DNA of 64,000 nt from Bacteroidales bacterium (GTDB taxonomy: Bacteria; Bacteroidota; Bacteroidia; Bacteroidales; UBA932), in assembly GCA_016285455.1 (NCBI GenBank), contig JAEEQS010000005.1, positions 62,001-126,000 of the forward strand. The letters are read 5' to 3'. Within the stretch, counting starts at the first letter, position 1. Every line of letters begins with the position of its first letter. The notes below the pieces were generated by a model. The model saw nothing but the letters and a program-made list of their open reading frames with translations, made no database searches and was not told the origin of the DNA. Made by a program: the position numbers and the translations under genes. This document shows positions 50,885-59,526 of this stretch, in pieces.

Positions 50885-52705
50885 TTATTTTTCAGAGAGT
50901 ATTTGAAGAAGGGCTTTGCCGGTTTCTTCTTTGGCTTTTGAGACGGCTGAATCTGAAGCAAAAGTCAAGTTCTTCATATCCAGGTCATAGGCTATTGCTC
51001 CCAGGCTGTCTGCAACTATGAAGCCGTTGTTGTAGCAGCAGAAAGCGCTTGGGTTGGAGTATGACGGGGATAGTATGTTGCGGCTTAGCGGAAAGTCTTC
51101 TATCGGCATTTGGAGCTGGGCCAGAAGGGTTGCTGCAAGGTCGCTCTGGTTGAGTATGGTGCTGATTTCTGTTCCAGGGCTAGCAATGGCTCCGCCGGTC
51201 CATATCATACGGCATTTGAAGTAATCAGGGGTGTAGGATTGCCTGTAAAGGAAGTTGTGGTCCGGGAGGATGACAACAAGAAGACTGTCCCAGATAGGGC
51301 TTTCTTTGAGGGAACTGATGAATTCTCCAAGGCATCTGTCTGTGTAGGCGGCGGAATTATAGACCTTGTCTTCCAGAATCTTGTCCGGAACATCAAATGG
51401 CTCGTGGCTGGATAGGGTGAGGAAGCCGTAGAACCAGGGGCTTTCAAGCTCCTTTAGCCGATTGCCCAGGTAGCGGAAGGTTATGGCGTCATCCACTCCC
51501 CATTTGTTGGTCTTCTGCTCTTTTGCTGAGAAATCCGTATCGGAGACAATATTGCGGAACCCGTTGGTAATCAGATAGCCTTTGGTATTGGTGAAGTTGA
51601 CGTCTCCGCCGTAGAGGAAATGGGTGGAATAGCCGCTGTTTATGAAAGCCTCAGCCAGTCTCGGGAGCTTTTCCACAGTCTTGGGCTGTTTCATCAGCGA
51701 TGCCTTGGGGAAAGCCGGATAGCCGCTGAAAATGCTCACCGTGCCCCTGTCTGTACGGTAGCTGTTGCACCAGAGGTTGTTGAAAAGTATGCCTTCCTTT
51801 GCAATTTTCCAGTAGTTAGGAGTTACAGTCTGGAATGAATAAGCCGGATCTTTTGGGTCTGTATAAGTTGAGCCGAAACTCTCCATCTCAATAATGAGAA
51901 TATTTGGCTTTTGCGCTTTCAACAGCTTCTCTGTCAGAATGGTGTCTCTTCCCTGAGAATAGAAATCGCTGAGTATCTTGTTTGCCTTCTCTTCATCCAT
52001 AAAGCGGTACTGCTTTGAGAAGTCCTTGCTTTTGCCGATGGAGGAAAACAGGCTGAAGGCCGGGTTTACGGCACTATGGTTGAGGAACTGGTTTTCAGAG
52101 AAATAGGCTCTTCCCACATTCATTACGGATTCCTTGACACCGCCTCTTATTGCAAGGAAAAGCAGTCCGCCGGTGATTATCATAAGGGCAAGGGCAGGGA
52201 GAGTTCTTTTCCGAGGAGAATAGTCGAAGGATTTTGGAGTGGTGCGGTTCAGGAGGGCATAAACCAGGATTGCGTAGGCGGCTATGGCGGCGATCCTTAT
52301 GGCAATGTATCCAGCAGAAACGCTGGCCGTTGCCTCTTTAGGGCTGTCTAGATACAGGAAAACGGAAGCATCCAGTTTGAACTGCCAGAACGGATAAAGT
52401 GATATATCGGTGACAAATACCAGGGCCAGGAGAATGGCCACGATGATATGGTAAGGCCTTAGAACCTTCTTGGGGTTGAATTTTTTGAAGAAAATGCTTG
52501 CGACGGCAGCCAGCCACGGGATGACGGTTATGTATGCGGCCGTGGAAAGGTCCATACTGGCCCCGTGATACATAACACTCAGGCAATCAGACAGGGAGAA
52601 GCTTTGCCCGTCTCCCGCAAACAGCATGAATAGGGGCTTCTGGAGGATGAAAACCGCCACCAGAATTACAAAGTACCTGAGTATGAAAGTCAGCCTGCTT
52701 CTCAT
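50885..52705 (-). CDS. LtaS-like sulfatase-fold membrane enzyme
   Basis: 606 aa. Five membrane segments occupy about residues 1-195, followed by an extracytoplasmic sulfatase-fold domain: 'KPNILIIEMESFGSTYTDP' (metal and first motif), the nucleophile threonine in 'CNSYRTDRGTVSIFSGYP', 'FLTLSSHEPFDVP', and 'LVVILPDHNF' (metal). This is the lipoteichoic-acid-synthase / phosphoglycerol- or phosphoethanolamine-transferase family. In a Gram-negative organism teichoic acid is unlikely, so modification of a periplasmic glycan or lipid head group is the likelier role. Its start codon shares one base with the stop of the next WYL regulator. Confidence 0.88.
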   Translation of the reverse strand: MRSRLTFILRYFVILVAVFILQKPLFMLFAGDGQSFSLSDCLSVMYHGASMDLSTAAYITVIPWLAAVASIFFKKFNPKKVLRPYHIIVAILLALVFVTDISLYPFWQFKLDASVFLYLDSPKEATASVSAGYIAIRIAAIAAYAILVYALLNRTTPKSFDYSPRKRTLPALALMIITGGLLFLAIRGGVKESVMNVGRAYFSENQFLNHSAVNPAFSLFSSIGKSKDFSKQYRFMDEEKANKILSDFYSQGRDTILTEKLLKAQKPNILIIEMESFGSTYTDPKDPAYSFQTVTPNYWKIAKEGILFNNLWCNSYRTDRGTVSIFSGYPAFPKASLMKQPKTVEKLPRLAEAFINSGYSTHFLYGGDVNFTNTKGYLITNGFRNIVSDTDFSAKEQKTNKWGVDDAITFRYLGNRLKELESPWFYGFLTLSSHEPFDVPDKILEDKVYNSAAYTDRCLGEFISSLKESPIWDSLLVVILPDHNFLYRQSYTPDYFKCRMIWTGGAIASPGTEISTILNQSDLAATLLAQLQMPIEDFPLSRNILSPSYSNPSAFCCYNNGFIVADSLGAIAYDLDMKNLTFASDSAVSKAKEETGKALLQILSEK

Positions 52706-53604
52706 CAGATTTTGGCCAGATCCTTGGCGTATTTGTGAAGGTATCGGCGGATTTTGCCGCCGCGGATTATCTCTATGTCATTGGCAAGACCAGCAATGAA
52801 CCTTGCTGCTCCGAAAGGGGAGCAGATCTGTGTCTTCAGAATCCAGTGGCTGTCGTCTTCCTGGGTTATGTACTTGGCGCTCAGGGGATATTCTTCTTCT
52901 ATGAGGTTTTTGGCCCTGAGGCTGAGCCGCAGTTCAATCTCCTCGGTTTCCGCGCTGCTGTAGCGGAATATGTCCATAAACTCTGCCTTGTGGTCTTTTT
53001 CGTGCGCCCAGTCTTTCTCCAAAACCTTAACGGAACCCATTCTCTCTGTCTTGAAGAGCTTGTTCACCCCGTCTGAAAGGTCATAGCACCAGACAGATAT
53101 GTAATTGGTAGTGAACTTGTAAGGCTCAACTTTTCGGTCTGCCACCTTGCCGGTGTGGGAGCTTGCGTAGTCTTTCAGTACAACCTGCTTCTTTTCCTGG
53201 ATGGCCTCAATCAGGGCGTTTACATTGCCCGCGTTCTCGGTCTTGACCACCACGTCGGCCACGGAAGATATGCTGTAGATGGTGGCAAGTTTTCTTCTCA
53301 GGTTTTGTTTTATGACATTTGTATTGTCTATGCCGTCTATCAAGCGGTTGACCATATAGGCTTCCTCATCGGTGAAGTGCACCAGCTGAGAAATGTCTTT
53401 AAAGAAAGGGCTTTCTTTTGCAATATGGTAATAGTCTCCGCTTTTGTGCACCACAAATCCGGCTTCCTTGAAGGTGTCAAGATAGCGGTAGATAGACCTG
53501 TATGACGTCTCCAGCTTGTCTGCCAGGTCCTGGATTGTGTAGTTCCGGTTGCCTGCCAGAAGCATCATAAGGCGCAGCATTCTTTCAACTTTTGGCTGAT
53601 CCAT
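52705..53604 (-). CDS. HTH/WYL-domain regulator, second in this region
   Basis: 299 aa. A DeoR-like winged helix at the start ('YTIQDLADKLETSYRSIYRY', about 18-37) is followed by a linker and a WYL domain ('KKQVVLKDYASSHTGKVADR', 'ISVWCYDLSDGVNKLF'). It overlaps the LtaS-like gene by one base and lies 14 bp after the nitroreductase, so the nitroreductase, regulator and LtaS-like genes probably share a transcript. Confidence 0.87.
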   Translation of the reverse strand: MDQPKVERMLRLMMLLAGNRNYTIQDLADKLETSYRSIYRYLDTFKEAGFVVHKSGDYYHIAKESPFFKDISQLVHFTDEEAYMVNRLIDGIDNTNVIKQNLRRKLATIYSISSVADVVVKTENAGNVNALIEAIQEKKQVVLKDYASSHTGKVADRKVEPYKFTTNYISVWCYDLSDGVNKLFKTERMGSVKVLEKDWAHEKDHKAEFMDIFRYSSAETEEIELRLSLRAKNLIEEEYPLSAKYITQEDDSHWILKTQICSPFGAARFIAGLANDIEIIRGGKIRRYLHKYAKDLAKI

Positions 53605-53618
53605 ATTCTTATCTTAAT

Positions 53619-54254
53619 CTATAGTATCAAATCTTCTGTACGGACCTTGGGGATGTAATGTATTCCGTTTTCTCTGAAGTAGTTATGATTTTCATTCTCA
53701 GCGATGTGGAGAAGCTGGTACTTCTCCGCCCCCTTGCCCAGGGCTATTGCCAGAATAGGGTCAAGGCCTTCTGGCACGAGACTCTTTGCTTTCTCTTTGT
53801 TGAACGCCCCGATGCATATTCCGCTAAGGCCCATCTCGGTGGCTTTCAGCAGCATACTCTGCGCCGATATTCCCAGATCCATATCCACCCACTTGTTCTC
53901 CGGAATCGTTGAACATATGATGATGAATGCGCTCGGCTCGCATCCTTCCGGAGGGAATTTCATCTCCGGCAGCAGGGCACCAAGCTTTATGAACGGGCAG
54001 AAGGCTAAAGCATCCTTTCCCGTCAGAATCTTGAAACGGAGCACCTGCTGGTTCTTGGCGCAAGGAATCTTGGTGTTAACCTCAACGATCTTCTTAAGCT
54101 GTTCTTCTGTAACCACATACGACGGATCCCAGGTCCTGCAGCTGCGGTTTTTCAGTAGCAGGGTGTCCAGGCTCTTGACGGACGATACTTTCTTCACGAC
54201 CTTCTTCCTGGCGGCCAGGTCTTCCATTTTCTTTCCCAGATAATTGTCTGCCAT
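53619..54254 (-). CDS. Nitroreductase-family flavoprotein
   Basis: 211 aa from the ATG at 54254. The frame is open to 54350 and has another ATG at 54266, but the promoter boxes (54277-54307) place transcription start near 54270. The FMN-binding pattern is visible in 'LKNRSCRTWDPSYVVTEEQL' and 'GLSGICIGAFNKEKA'. The middle segment 'MDLGISAQSMLLKATEMG' is the family helix. It would reduce nitro compounds, quinones or flavins with NAD(P)H. It is divergent from the ABC exporter genes. Confidence 0.88.
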   Translation of the reverse strand: MADNYLGKKMEDLAARKKVVKKVSSVKSLDTLLLKNRSCRTWDPSYVVTEEQLKKIVEVNTKIPCAKNQQVLRFKILTGKDALAFCPFIKLGALLPEMKFPPEGCEPSAFIIICSTIPENKWVDMDLGISAQSMLLKATEMGLSGICIGAFNKEKAKSLVPEGLDPILAIALGKGAEKYQLLHIAENENHNYFRENGIHYIPKVRTEDLIL

Positions 54255-54276
54255 AACTCTCAGCATTGATTCTTTG

Positions 54277-54307
54277 CAAATATACACAAATTGACAATAA
54301 CTGTCAA
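54277..54307 (-). promoter_or_regulatory. Promoter for the nitroreductase
   Basis: On the minus strand: TTG at 54307-54305, a 20-bp spacer, then TATATTTG at 54284-54277. Transcription should begin near 54270, giving a leader of about 16 bases to the ATG at 54254. Confidence 0.7.
54291..54307. promoter_or_regulatory. Inverted repeat over the nitroreductase -33 region
   Basis: TTGACA-ATAAC-TGTCAA: perfect 6-bp arms with a 5-base centre. Its right arm is the -33 element of the nitroreductase promoter, so a bound repressor would block RNA polymerase. It lies 26 bp before the -33 box of the divergent ABC exporter. Confidence 0.5.
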
Positions 54308-54333
54308 GACAGGGCCTATCTCCTGATAGACCT

Positions 54334-54364
54334 TTTGAATATTGGTGCAAGATGCGTAACTTTG
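54334..54364 (+). promoter_or_regulatory. Full promoter for the ABC exporter operon
   Basis: TTTG at 54334-54337, 19-bp spacer, TAACTTTG at 54357-54364, an exact Bacteroidetes promoter match. It lies over the in-frame ATG at 54352, so the real start must be downstream, at 54385. Confidence 0.82.
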
Positions 54365-54384
54365 ATGCAGGTTACCCTTTGTTT

Positions 54385-56127
54385 ATGTACAAAACCATCC
54401 TAAGACAGTTCAAGCAGTACAAGACTGCGGCCATCCTCACTCCGGTCTGGACGGCGGCCGAGGTTGTCCTGGGAGTGTTGATCCCGTATGTAACTGCCTC
54501 AATCATAGACAAGGGCATCAATGCCGGAAGCATGCCAAACGTATACAAGTACGGTCTGTATATGGTTGGAATGGCGTTTCTGAGCCTTCTGTTCGGCATA
54601 CTGGCGGGAAGGTTTGCTGCCTATTCTTCAACTGGAATTGCGGCCAATCTCCGCGATGCAATGTACAAAAACATCCAGAGGTTTTCCTTCTCAGACATAG
54701 ACAAGTATTCCACGGCCGGACTTGTAACCAGGATGACGACAGACGTGTCTAACATCCAGAATGCAGTGCAGATGCTTCTGAGGGTATCTTTCCGTGCTCC
54801 TTTGAACCTGATATCCAGCGTGGTGATGTGCTTTTTCATAAACCCTCGCCTGAGCCTGATCTTCCTTGTGGCCATCGTTATACTGGCAACCCTTCTGACA
54901 CTTATTATTATGAGGGCCAGCAAGCTGTTCCAGCAGATATTCCGCAAGTACGACACTTTGAATGCAGTTGTTCAGGAAAATGTTTCCGCGATAAGGGTGG
55001 TTAAGGCATATGTAAGGGAGCATCACGAACTGAGCAAGCTGGACAAGGCGGCGCTTTCCCTTTTCAGGCTCAACATAAAGGCGGAGGCTATAATGGCTCT
55101 GAACGGTCCTGTGATGAACCTTGTGGTTTACGGATGCATTATTTCACTATCCTGGTTTGGAGCGCATTACATTGTGGAGGGAAGTCTTACCACCGGCCAG
55201 CTGACATCTCTGTTCTCGTATGTGATGATGGTGCTGCAGGCTCTTATGATGCTGTCTATGATATTTGTGCAGCTGACTCAGAGTGCAGCCAGCGTAAAGA
55301 GGATTGCACAGGTGATTGACGAGGAGCCGGATATGACAGAAGACGATTCTCCGGTTGAGAACGTAAAGGATGGCAGCATTGAGTTCAACAATGTTTGCTT
55401 CTCCTACAAGGAAGGCGGGGACTATGCTCTTGTAGACATTAATCTCAGGATTGAGGCCGGGCAGACAATCGGAATAATAGGCGGAACGGGCAGCGGAAAG
55501 AGTACTCTGGGATCTCTGATCAGCCGATTGTATGACGTGAGCAAAGGCTCTATAAAGATTGGCGGAGTAGATGTGAGAAGGTATAGCCTCAACCGTCTTA
55601 GAAACCAGGTAGCCGTTGTGCTTCAGAACAATACGCTATTCAGCGGAACGGTGCTGGACAATCTCCGCTGGGGCAAGGAAGACGCTACGGAAGAAGAATG
55701 CCGCCAGGCCTGCATCTCCGCCTGCGCGGATGAGTTCATCTCCACTCTTCCTGACGGCTACAACACCGTCGTTGAACAAGGCGGAGCCAATTTCTCCGGC
55801 GGCCAGAAGCAGAGGCTATGCATTGCCAGGGCTCTGCTCAAATCGCCTAAAGTGCTGATTCTGGACGATTCCACCTCCGCCGTGGATACCGCTACAGACG
55901 GAAAGATCCGGCAGACTTTCGCCGAGAGGATTCCGGGCACAACCAAGATTATAATCTCCCATAGGATACTGAGCATCCAGCACGCAGACAAGATTGTAGT
56001 GATGGACGATGGCCGAGTGAAGGGATTTGATACTCACGATAACTTGCTTAAAACAAACGATATATATAAGGATATCTACACTATGCAGACATCCGGGGCA
56101 GAAGGAGACTTCGACGAGACAAAATGA
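54385..56127 (+). CDS. Heterodimeric ABC exporter, subunit A (degenerate ATPase site)
   Basis: 580 aa from the ATG at 54385 ('MYKTILRQFKQYK'). Six membrane segments are followed by an ATPase domain: Walker A 'GGTGSGKST', signature 'FSGGQKQRL', Walker B 'VLILDDSTSAVD'. The catalytic glutamate after Walker B is replaced by Asp. That is the hallmark of the non-hydrolysing half of heterodimeric exporters such as TM287/288 and LmrCD. The partner overlaps by 4 bp (ATGA) and has the complementary residues. Drug or lipid export is likely; the substrate is unknown. Confidence 0.93.
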   Translation: MYKTILRQFKQYKTAAILTPVWTAAEVVLGVLIPYVTASIIDKGINAGSMPNVYKYGLYMVGMAFLSLLFGILAGRFAAYSSTGIAANLRDAMYKNIQRFSFSDIDKYSTAGLVTRMTTDVSNIQNAVQMLLRVSFRAPLNLISSVVMCFFINPRLSLIFLVAIVILATLLTLIIMRASKLFQQIFRKYDTLNAVVQENVSAIRVVKAYVREHHELSKLDKAALSLFRLNIKAEAIMALNGPVMNLVVYGCIISLSWFGAHYIVEGSLTTGQLTSLFSYVMMVLQALMMLSMIFVQLTQSAASVKRIAQVIDEEPDMTEDDSPVENVKDGSIEFNNVCFSYKEGGDYALVDINLRIEAGQTIGIIGGTGSGKSTLGSLISRLYDVSKGSIKIGGVDVRRYSLNRLRNQVAVVLQNNTLFSGTVLDNLRWGKEDATEEECRQACISACADEFISTLPDGYNTVVEQGGANFSGGQKQRLCIARALLKSPKVLILDDSTSAVDTATDGKIRQTFAERIPGTTKIIISHRILSIQHADKIVVMDDGRVKGFDTHDNLLKTNDIYKDIYTMQTSGAEGDFDETK

Positions 56128-58007
56128 GAGGACCTGGACAAGGACACGGACCTGGATTCACTCCGCCGGCAGGCAAGTTGAAGCTGTCTACCGTGGCAAG
56201 GCTTTTTGGGCTGATTCTCAAAGACAACAAATGGAGAATCGCCATAGTCCTGCTGTGCATTCTCGTATCCACTCTTGCAACCCTGGCTTCCACTCTGTTT
56301 ACCAAGACCTTGCTGGATGACTATGTGGTTCCGATGATAGGGCAGGCAGCGCCTGACTATTCTCCGCTGGCTGTTGCCCTGGTCAAACTGGCCGCTGTGC
56401 TGATTATAGGAATGGGAGCCTCATATCTGCATAGCATTATGACCGTTTATATCAGCCAGGGAACTCTCAAGACTCTGAGGCACAACCTGTTTGAGCATAT
56501 GGAAAGGCTGCCTTTGAGCTACTTCGACTCCAGAAGCTACGGAGATATAATGAGCGTCTATACCAACGACGTGGACACTCTCCGCCAGGTAATAGGGCAG
56601 ACCATCCCGAGGCTTTTCCAGAGTCTGGTAACCATCATTTCCACGTTCGTGAGCATGATTGTCCTGAGCATTCCGCTGAGCGTGATCTCCATTGTGATGG
56701 CTGTAATAATGTATATCGTGACAAGAAAACTGGGAACTCTTTCCAAGAGATACTTCAAGAAAAGGCAGGAGATGCTGGGAAAGGTGAACGGCTTCATAGA
56801 GGAAATGGTTTCCGGCCAGAGAGTCGTAAAGGTTTACTGCCACGAGCAGAAGGCCATTGAGCAGTTCTCTGAACTGAACGAGGAGCTGAGGAAGAGCGTT
56901 TACAACGCCAACAAGATAGGCAATATCGTGATGCCTGTAAACGGAAACCTGGGCAATCTGGGATATGTGTTCATAGCCACCGCCGGAGCGGCCATTGCGC
57001 TTTCCGCGCTTACAGGATGGTATTTCTGCGGCCTTAACGGTTCCGTTCTTACTCTTGGTACTCTGGTGGCCTTCCTGACTCTGCACAAGAACTTTACGAG
57101 GCCTGTAACCCAGATAAGCAACGAAATCAACAGCATCGTGATGGCCAGCGCCGGATCAGACAGGGTTTATGACCTTATGGACCAGAAGGAGGAGATTAAC
57201 GAGGGCAAGGTTATCCTGGAGAAGACCGGAGACTGCCAGTGGTGCTGGAAAACCCCTGAAGGAGAGAGTATTCCTCTAAAGGGAGAAGTCAGCCTCAGCG
57301 ATGTGGACTTCAGCTATGTGGAGGGCAAGCAGGTGCTTTATGACATTAACCTTACAGCTTATCCGGGCCAGAAGATAGCCTTTGTAGGCGGTACAGGAGC
57401 CGGCAAGACCACCATCACCAACCTCATAAACCGCTTCTATGAAATCCAGGACGGAAAAATTGTCTATGACGGCCTGGATGTCAGGGATATAGAAAAAGAC
57501 TCGCTGAGAAGAAGCCTTGGCATTGTGCTTCAGGAAACCCATCTTTTCACCGGCAGAATCATAGACAATATCCGTTACGGAAGACTGGATGCCACGGACC
57601 TTGAGTGCATAGAGGCTGCCAAGCTTGTCTGTGCCCACAGTTTCATCAAGCGTCTTCCTTTCGGCTACGATACAGTAATAAGCGGAGACGGAGGCAACCT
57701 CTCGCAGGGCGAGCGCCAGCTGCTTGCCATAGCCAGAGCGGCTGTTGCGGCGCCTCCGGTTCTGATTCTGGACGAGGCTACATCATCTATTGATACCCGT
57801 ACGGAGAAGCTGATACAGAAGGGAATGGATGAACTGATGAAAGGCCGAACCACGTTCGTAATAGCCCACAGGCTTTCCACCATCCTCAATGCCGATTACA
57901 TTATGGTAATGGATCACGGAAGGATAATCGAAAGGGGAAAGCACAACGAGCTTCTCGCCCAGAAAGGCAAGTATTACGAACTCTTTACCGGAAACCAGAT
58001 TGTCTAG
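56124..58007 (+). CDS. Heterodimeric ABC exporter, subunit B (catalytic site)
   Basis: 627 aa. A Gly/Pro-rich N-terminal extension ('RGPGQGHGPGFTPPAG') precedes six membrane segments and an ATPase domain: Walker A 'GGTGAGKTT', Walker B 'VLILDEATSSID' with the catalytic Glu intact, and a non-standard signature 'LSQGERQ'. The altered signature pairs with subunit A's degenerate Walker site, and A's canonical FSGGQ pairs with this catalytic site, as in known heterodimers. Its stop overlaps the convergent AtoE gene by 4 bp. Confidence 0.93.
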   Translation: MRGPGQGHGPGFTPPAGKLKLSTVARLFGLILKDNKWRIAIVLLCILVSTLATLASTLFTKTLLDDYVVPMIGQAAPDYSPLAVALVKLAAVLIIGMGASYLHSIMTVYISQGTLKTLRHNLFEHMERLPLSYFDSRSYGDIMSVYTNDVDTLRQVIGQTIPRLFQSLVTIISTFVSMIVLSIPLSVISIVMAVIMYIVTRKLGTLSKRYFKKRQEMLGKVNGFIEEMVSGQRVVKVYCHEQKAIEQFSELNEELRKSVYNANKIGNIVMPVNGNLGNLGYVFIATAGAAIALSALTGWYFCGLNGSVLTLGTLVAFLTLHKNFTRPVTQISNEINSIVMASAGSDRVYDLMDQKEEINEGKVILEKTGDCQWCWKTPEGESIPLKGEVSLSDVDFSYVEGKQVLYDINLTAYPGQKIAFVGGTGAGKTTITNLINRFYEIQDGKIVYDGLDVRDIEKDSLRRSLGIVLQETHLFTGRIIDNIRYGRLDATDLECIEAAKLVCAHSFIKRLPFGYDTVISGDGGNLSQGERQLLAIARAAVAAPPVLILDEATSSIDTRTEKLIQKGMDELMKGRTTFVIAHRLSTILNADYIMVMDHGRIIERGKHNELLAQKGKYYELFTGNQIV

Positions 58008-59350
58008 GCCCAGACCAGAAGGCCGGCGCAGATTATGGCGCCAGTCACGAATAGGTCTATCAGGCAGAATCCCATTATGTCCCTTGCGTTAAGCTTGGCA
58101 ATTGCCAGAGCAGGCAGAGCCCAGAACGGCTGGATTAGGTTTGTCCAGGCGTCTCCCCAGGAAATTGCCATTCCCGTAAGTCCCGGATCAACATCCAGTT
58201 GAGCACCGGCGGTAAACATAATAGGGGCCTGGATAGCCCAGTGCCCTCCGCCGGAAGGAACGAACATATTCAGAATGGCAGCGCAGAGGAAGGTCAGAAG
58301 CGGATAGGTGGTGTGGTTGGAGATGGAAATGCAGGCGTTGCTGACCTCTGTTCCCAGGCAGATGCCGCTTTCTCCCACTCCCATAATTATACCCATAATA
58401 CCGGCGTAGAACGGGAACTGCAGCAGGATTCCTGCTGCTCCGGTTGCGCTTTTTCCGAAAGCCCTCACGTATGAAAGCGGGTTGCCGTGAAGAATGATTC
58501 CAGCAAACAGGAAGAGCATAATCACAAAGTTAAGGTCTATGCTGCCGCCCTTTGAGAGCTTGATAATCAGGAAAGCAAAGCCCATCAGCGAGATAATCCA
58601 GCTGAGGATTCTGCTGTTCTCCAGATGCTCGGCAGGGGAAGTGGCTTTTGCCTTAGTAGCCGGCTCTTCTTCCTTCAGGAGGGCTGGATCTATCGAGATA
58701 ACATTGTCTCCTTTAGGGTGCATCACAGAGTTAACAAATATCAGGGCTACGATTATCAGGGCAACCATAATAAGGTTGTGAGGGTCCAGGATGGTGTTTG
58801 AGATAGGGATTGGGTTTTCAACGGCCCCACGGGTGATTTCCTTCAGGCCGCTTCCTGGAGTAGCCATAGTAAGAGGAATGCTTCCGGAAAGGCCGGCGTG
58901 CCATACCACAAAGCCGCTGTAGGCCGATGCTATCAGAAGGCGGTAGTCCACTCCGCGGAGTTTCTTGGCAATTTCCTTGGCGAAAATAACTCCCACAATC
59001 AGTCCGAAGCCCCAGTTCAGCCAGCAGGCCACTGCAGATATGCCTGTAACCAAAGCTATTGCGGCGGCAGGGGATTTAGGCAGAGATGCCAGGTAGCTGA
59101 TTCCCTTCTTAATGACAGGGGCAGAAGCAAGAGTTGCGCCGCAGACCAGAACCAGGGCCATCTGCATTGCAAATGCCAGAAGGTTCCATACGCCGTTTCC
59201 CCAGTGCTCTATGACTTCTATAGGGCTCTGGCGGCAAACCGGCATCGCTATGCAGGCTGCAATAAGTGTTAGTATAACCGCAAAAATGAACGGGTCCGGG
59301 AGGTATTTCTGGACCAGTTTCACGCACGCTTTGATTATTCTCTGAAACAT
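58004..59350 (-). CDS. Short-chain fatty acid permease, AtoE-like
   Basis: 448 aa with about a dozen membrane segments. Family blocks include 'KYLPDPFIFAVILTLIAAC' near the start, 'WLNWGFGLIVGVIFAKEIA', 'AYSGFVVWHAGLSGSIPLTM' and 'FVPSGGGHWAIQAPIM'. AtoE-family carriers move acetoacetate, butyrate and related acids, which suits export or uptake of fermentation acids next to the IlvE/VOR operon on the other strand. One half of the 176-bp divergent gap holds its -7 box. Confidence 0.88.
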   Translation of the reverse strand: MFQRIIKACVKLVQKYLPDPFIFAVILTLIAACIAMPVCRQSPIEVIEHWGNGVWNLLAFAMQMALVLVCGATLASAPVIKKGISYLASLPKSPAAAIALVTGISAVACWLNWGFGLIVGVIFAKEIAKKLRGVDYRLLIASAYSGFVVWHAGLSGSIPLTMATPGSGLKEITRGAVENPIPISNTILDPHNLIMVALIIVALIFVNSVMHPKGDNVISIDPALLKEEEPATKAKATSPAEHLENSRILSWIISLMGFAFLIIKLSKGGSIDLNFVIMLFLFAGIILHGNPLSYVRAFGKSATGAAGILLQFPFYAGIMGIIMGVGESGICLGTEVSNACISISNHTTYPLLTFLCAAILNMFVPSGGGHWAIQAPIMFTAGAQLDVDPGLTGMAISWGDAWTNLIQPFWALPALAIAKLNARDIMGFCLIDLFVTGAIICAGLLVWA

Positions 59351-59370
59351 AGGACTTTGTTAAAACTGTG

Positions 59371-59378
59371 CAAAGATA
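59371..59378 (-). promoter_or_regulatory. -7 box (TATCTTTG) for the AtoE-like permease
   Basis: The minus strand reads TATCTTTG, a TAnnTTTG match, 20 bp before the ATG at 59350. No exact -33 TTTG is seen. Confidence 0.5.
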
Positions 59379-59478
59379 AATAAAAAGGGGAAATGTGATC
59401 TTTGTGGAAAATAATGCCAATTCTGCCGTTTTTGCTTAAAATTTATTTCGATTTTTTTTCGTTGAGTTGAAAATTTGT

Positions 59479-59486
59479 TATATTTG
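59479..59486 (+). promoter_or_regulatory. -7 box (TATATTTG) for the ilvE-vor operon
   Basis: TATATTTG, exact match, with a T-rich tract (59451-59459) at the -33 distance. Transcription near 59493 gives a leader of about 34 bases to the ATG at 59527 and excludes the in-frame ATG at 59467. Confidence 0.65.
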
Positions 59487-59526
59487 TATCAACGATTACA
59501 TTATTGCAAACATAACAAAAGAAGAT

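Noticed and set aside
50869-50885. Inverted repeat ACGCAA-TAATT-TTGCGT as a terminator of the LtaS-like gene
   Set aside because: The stem is short and AT-closed and there is no T tract on the minus strand after it.
59467-59526. ATG at 59467 as the ilvE start
   Set aside because: It lies upstream of the TATATTTG box and would not be in the transcript; the extra residues do not match the family.
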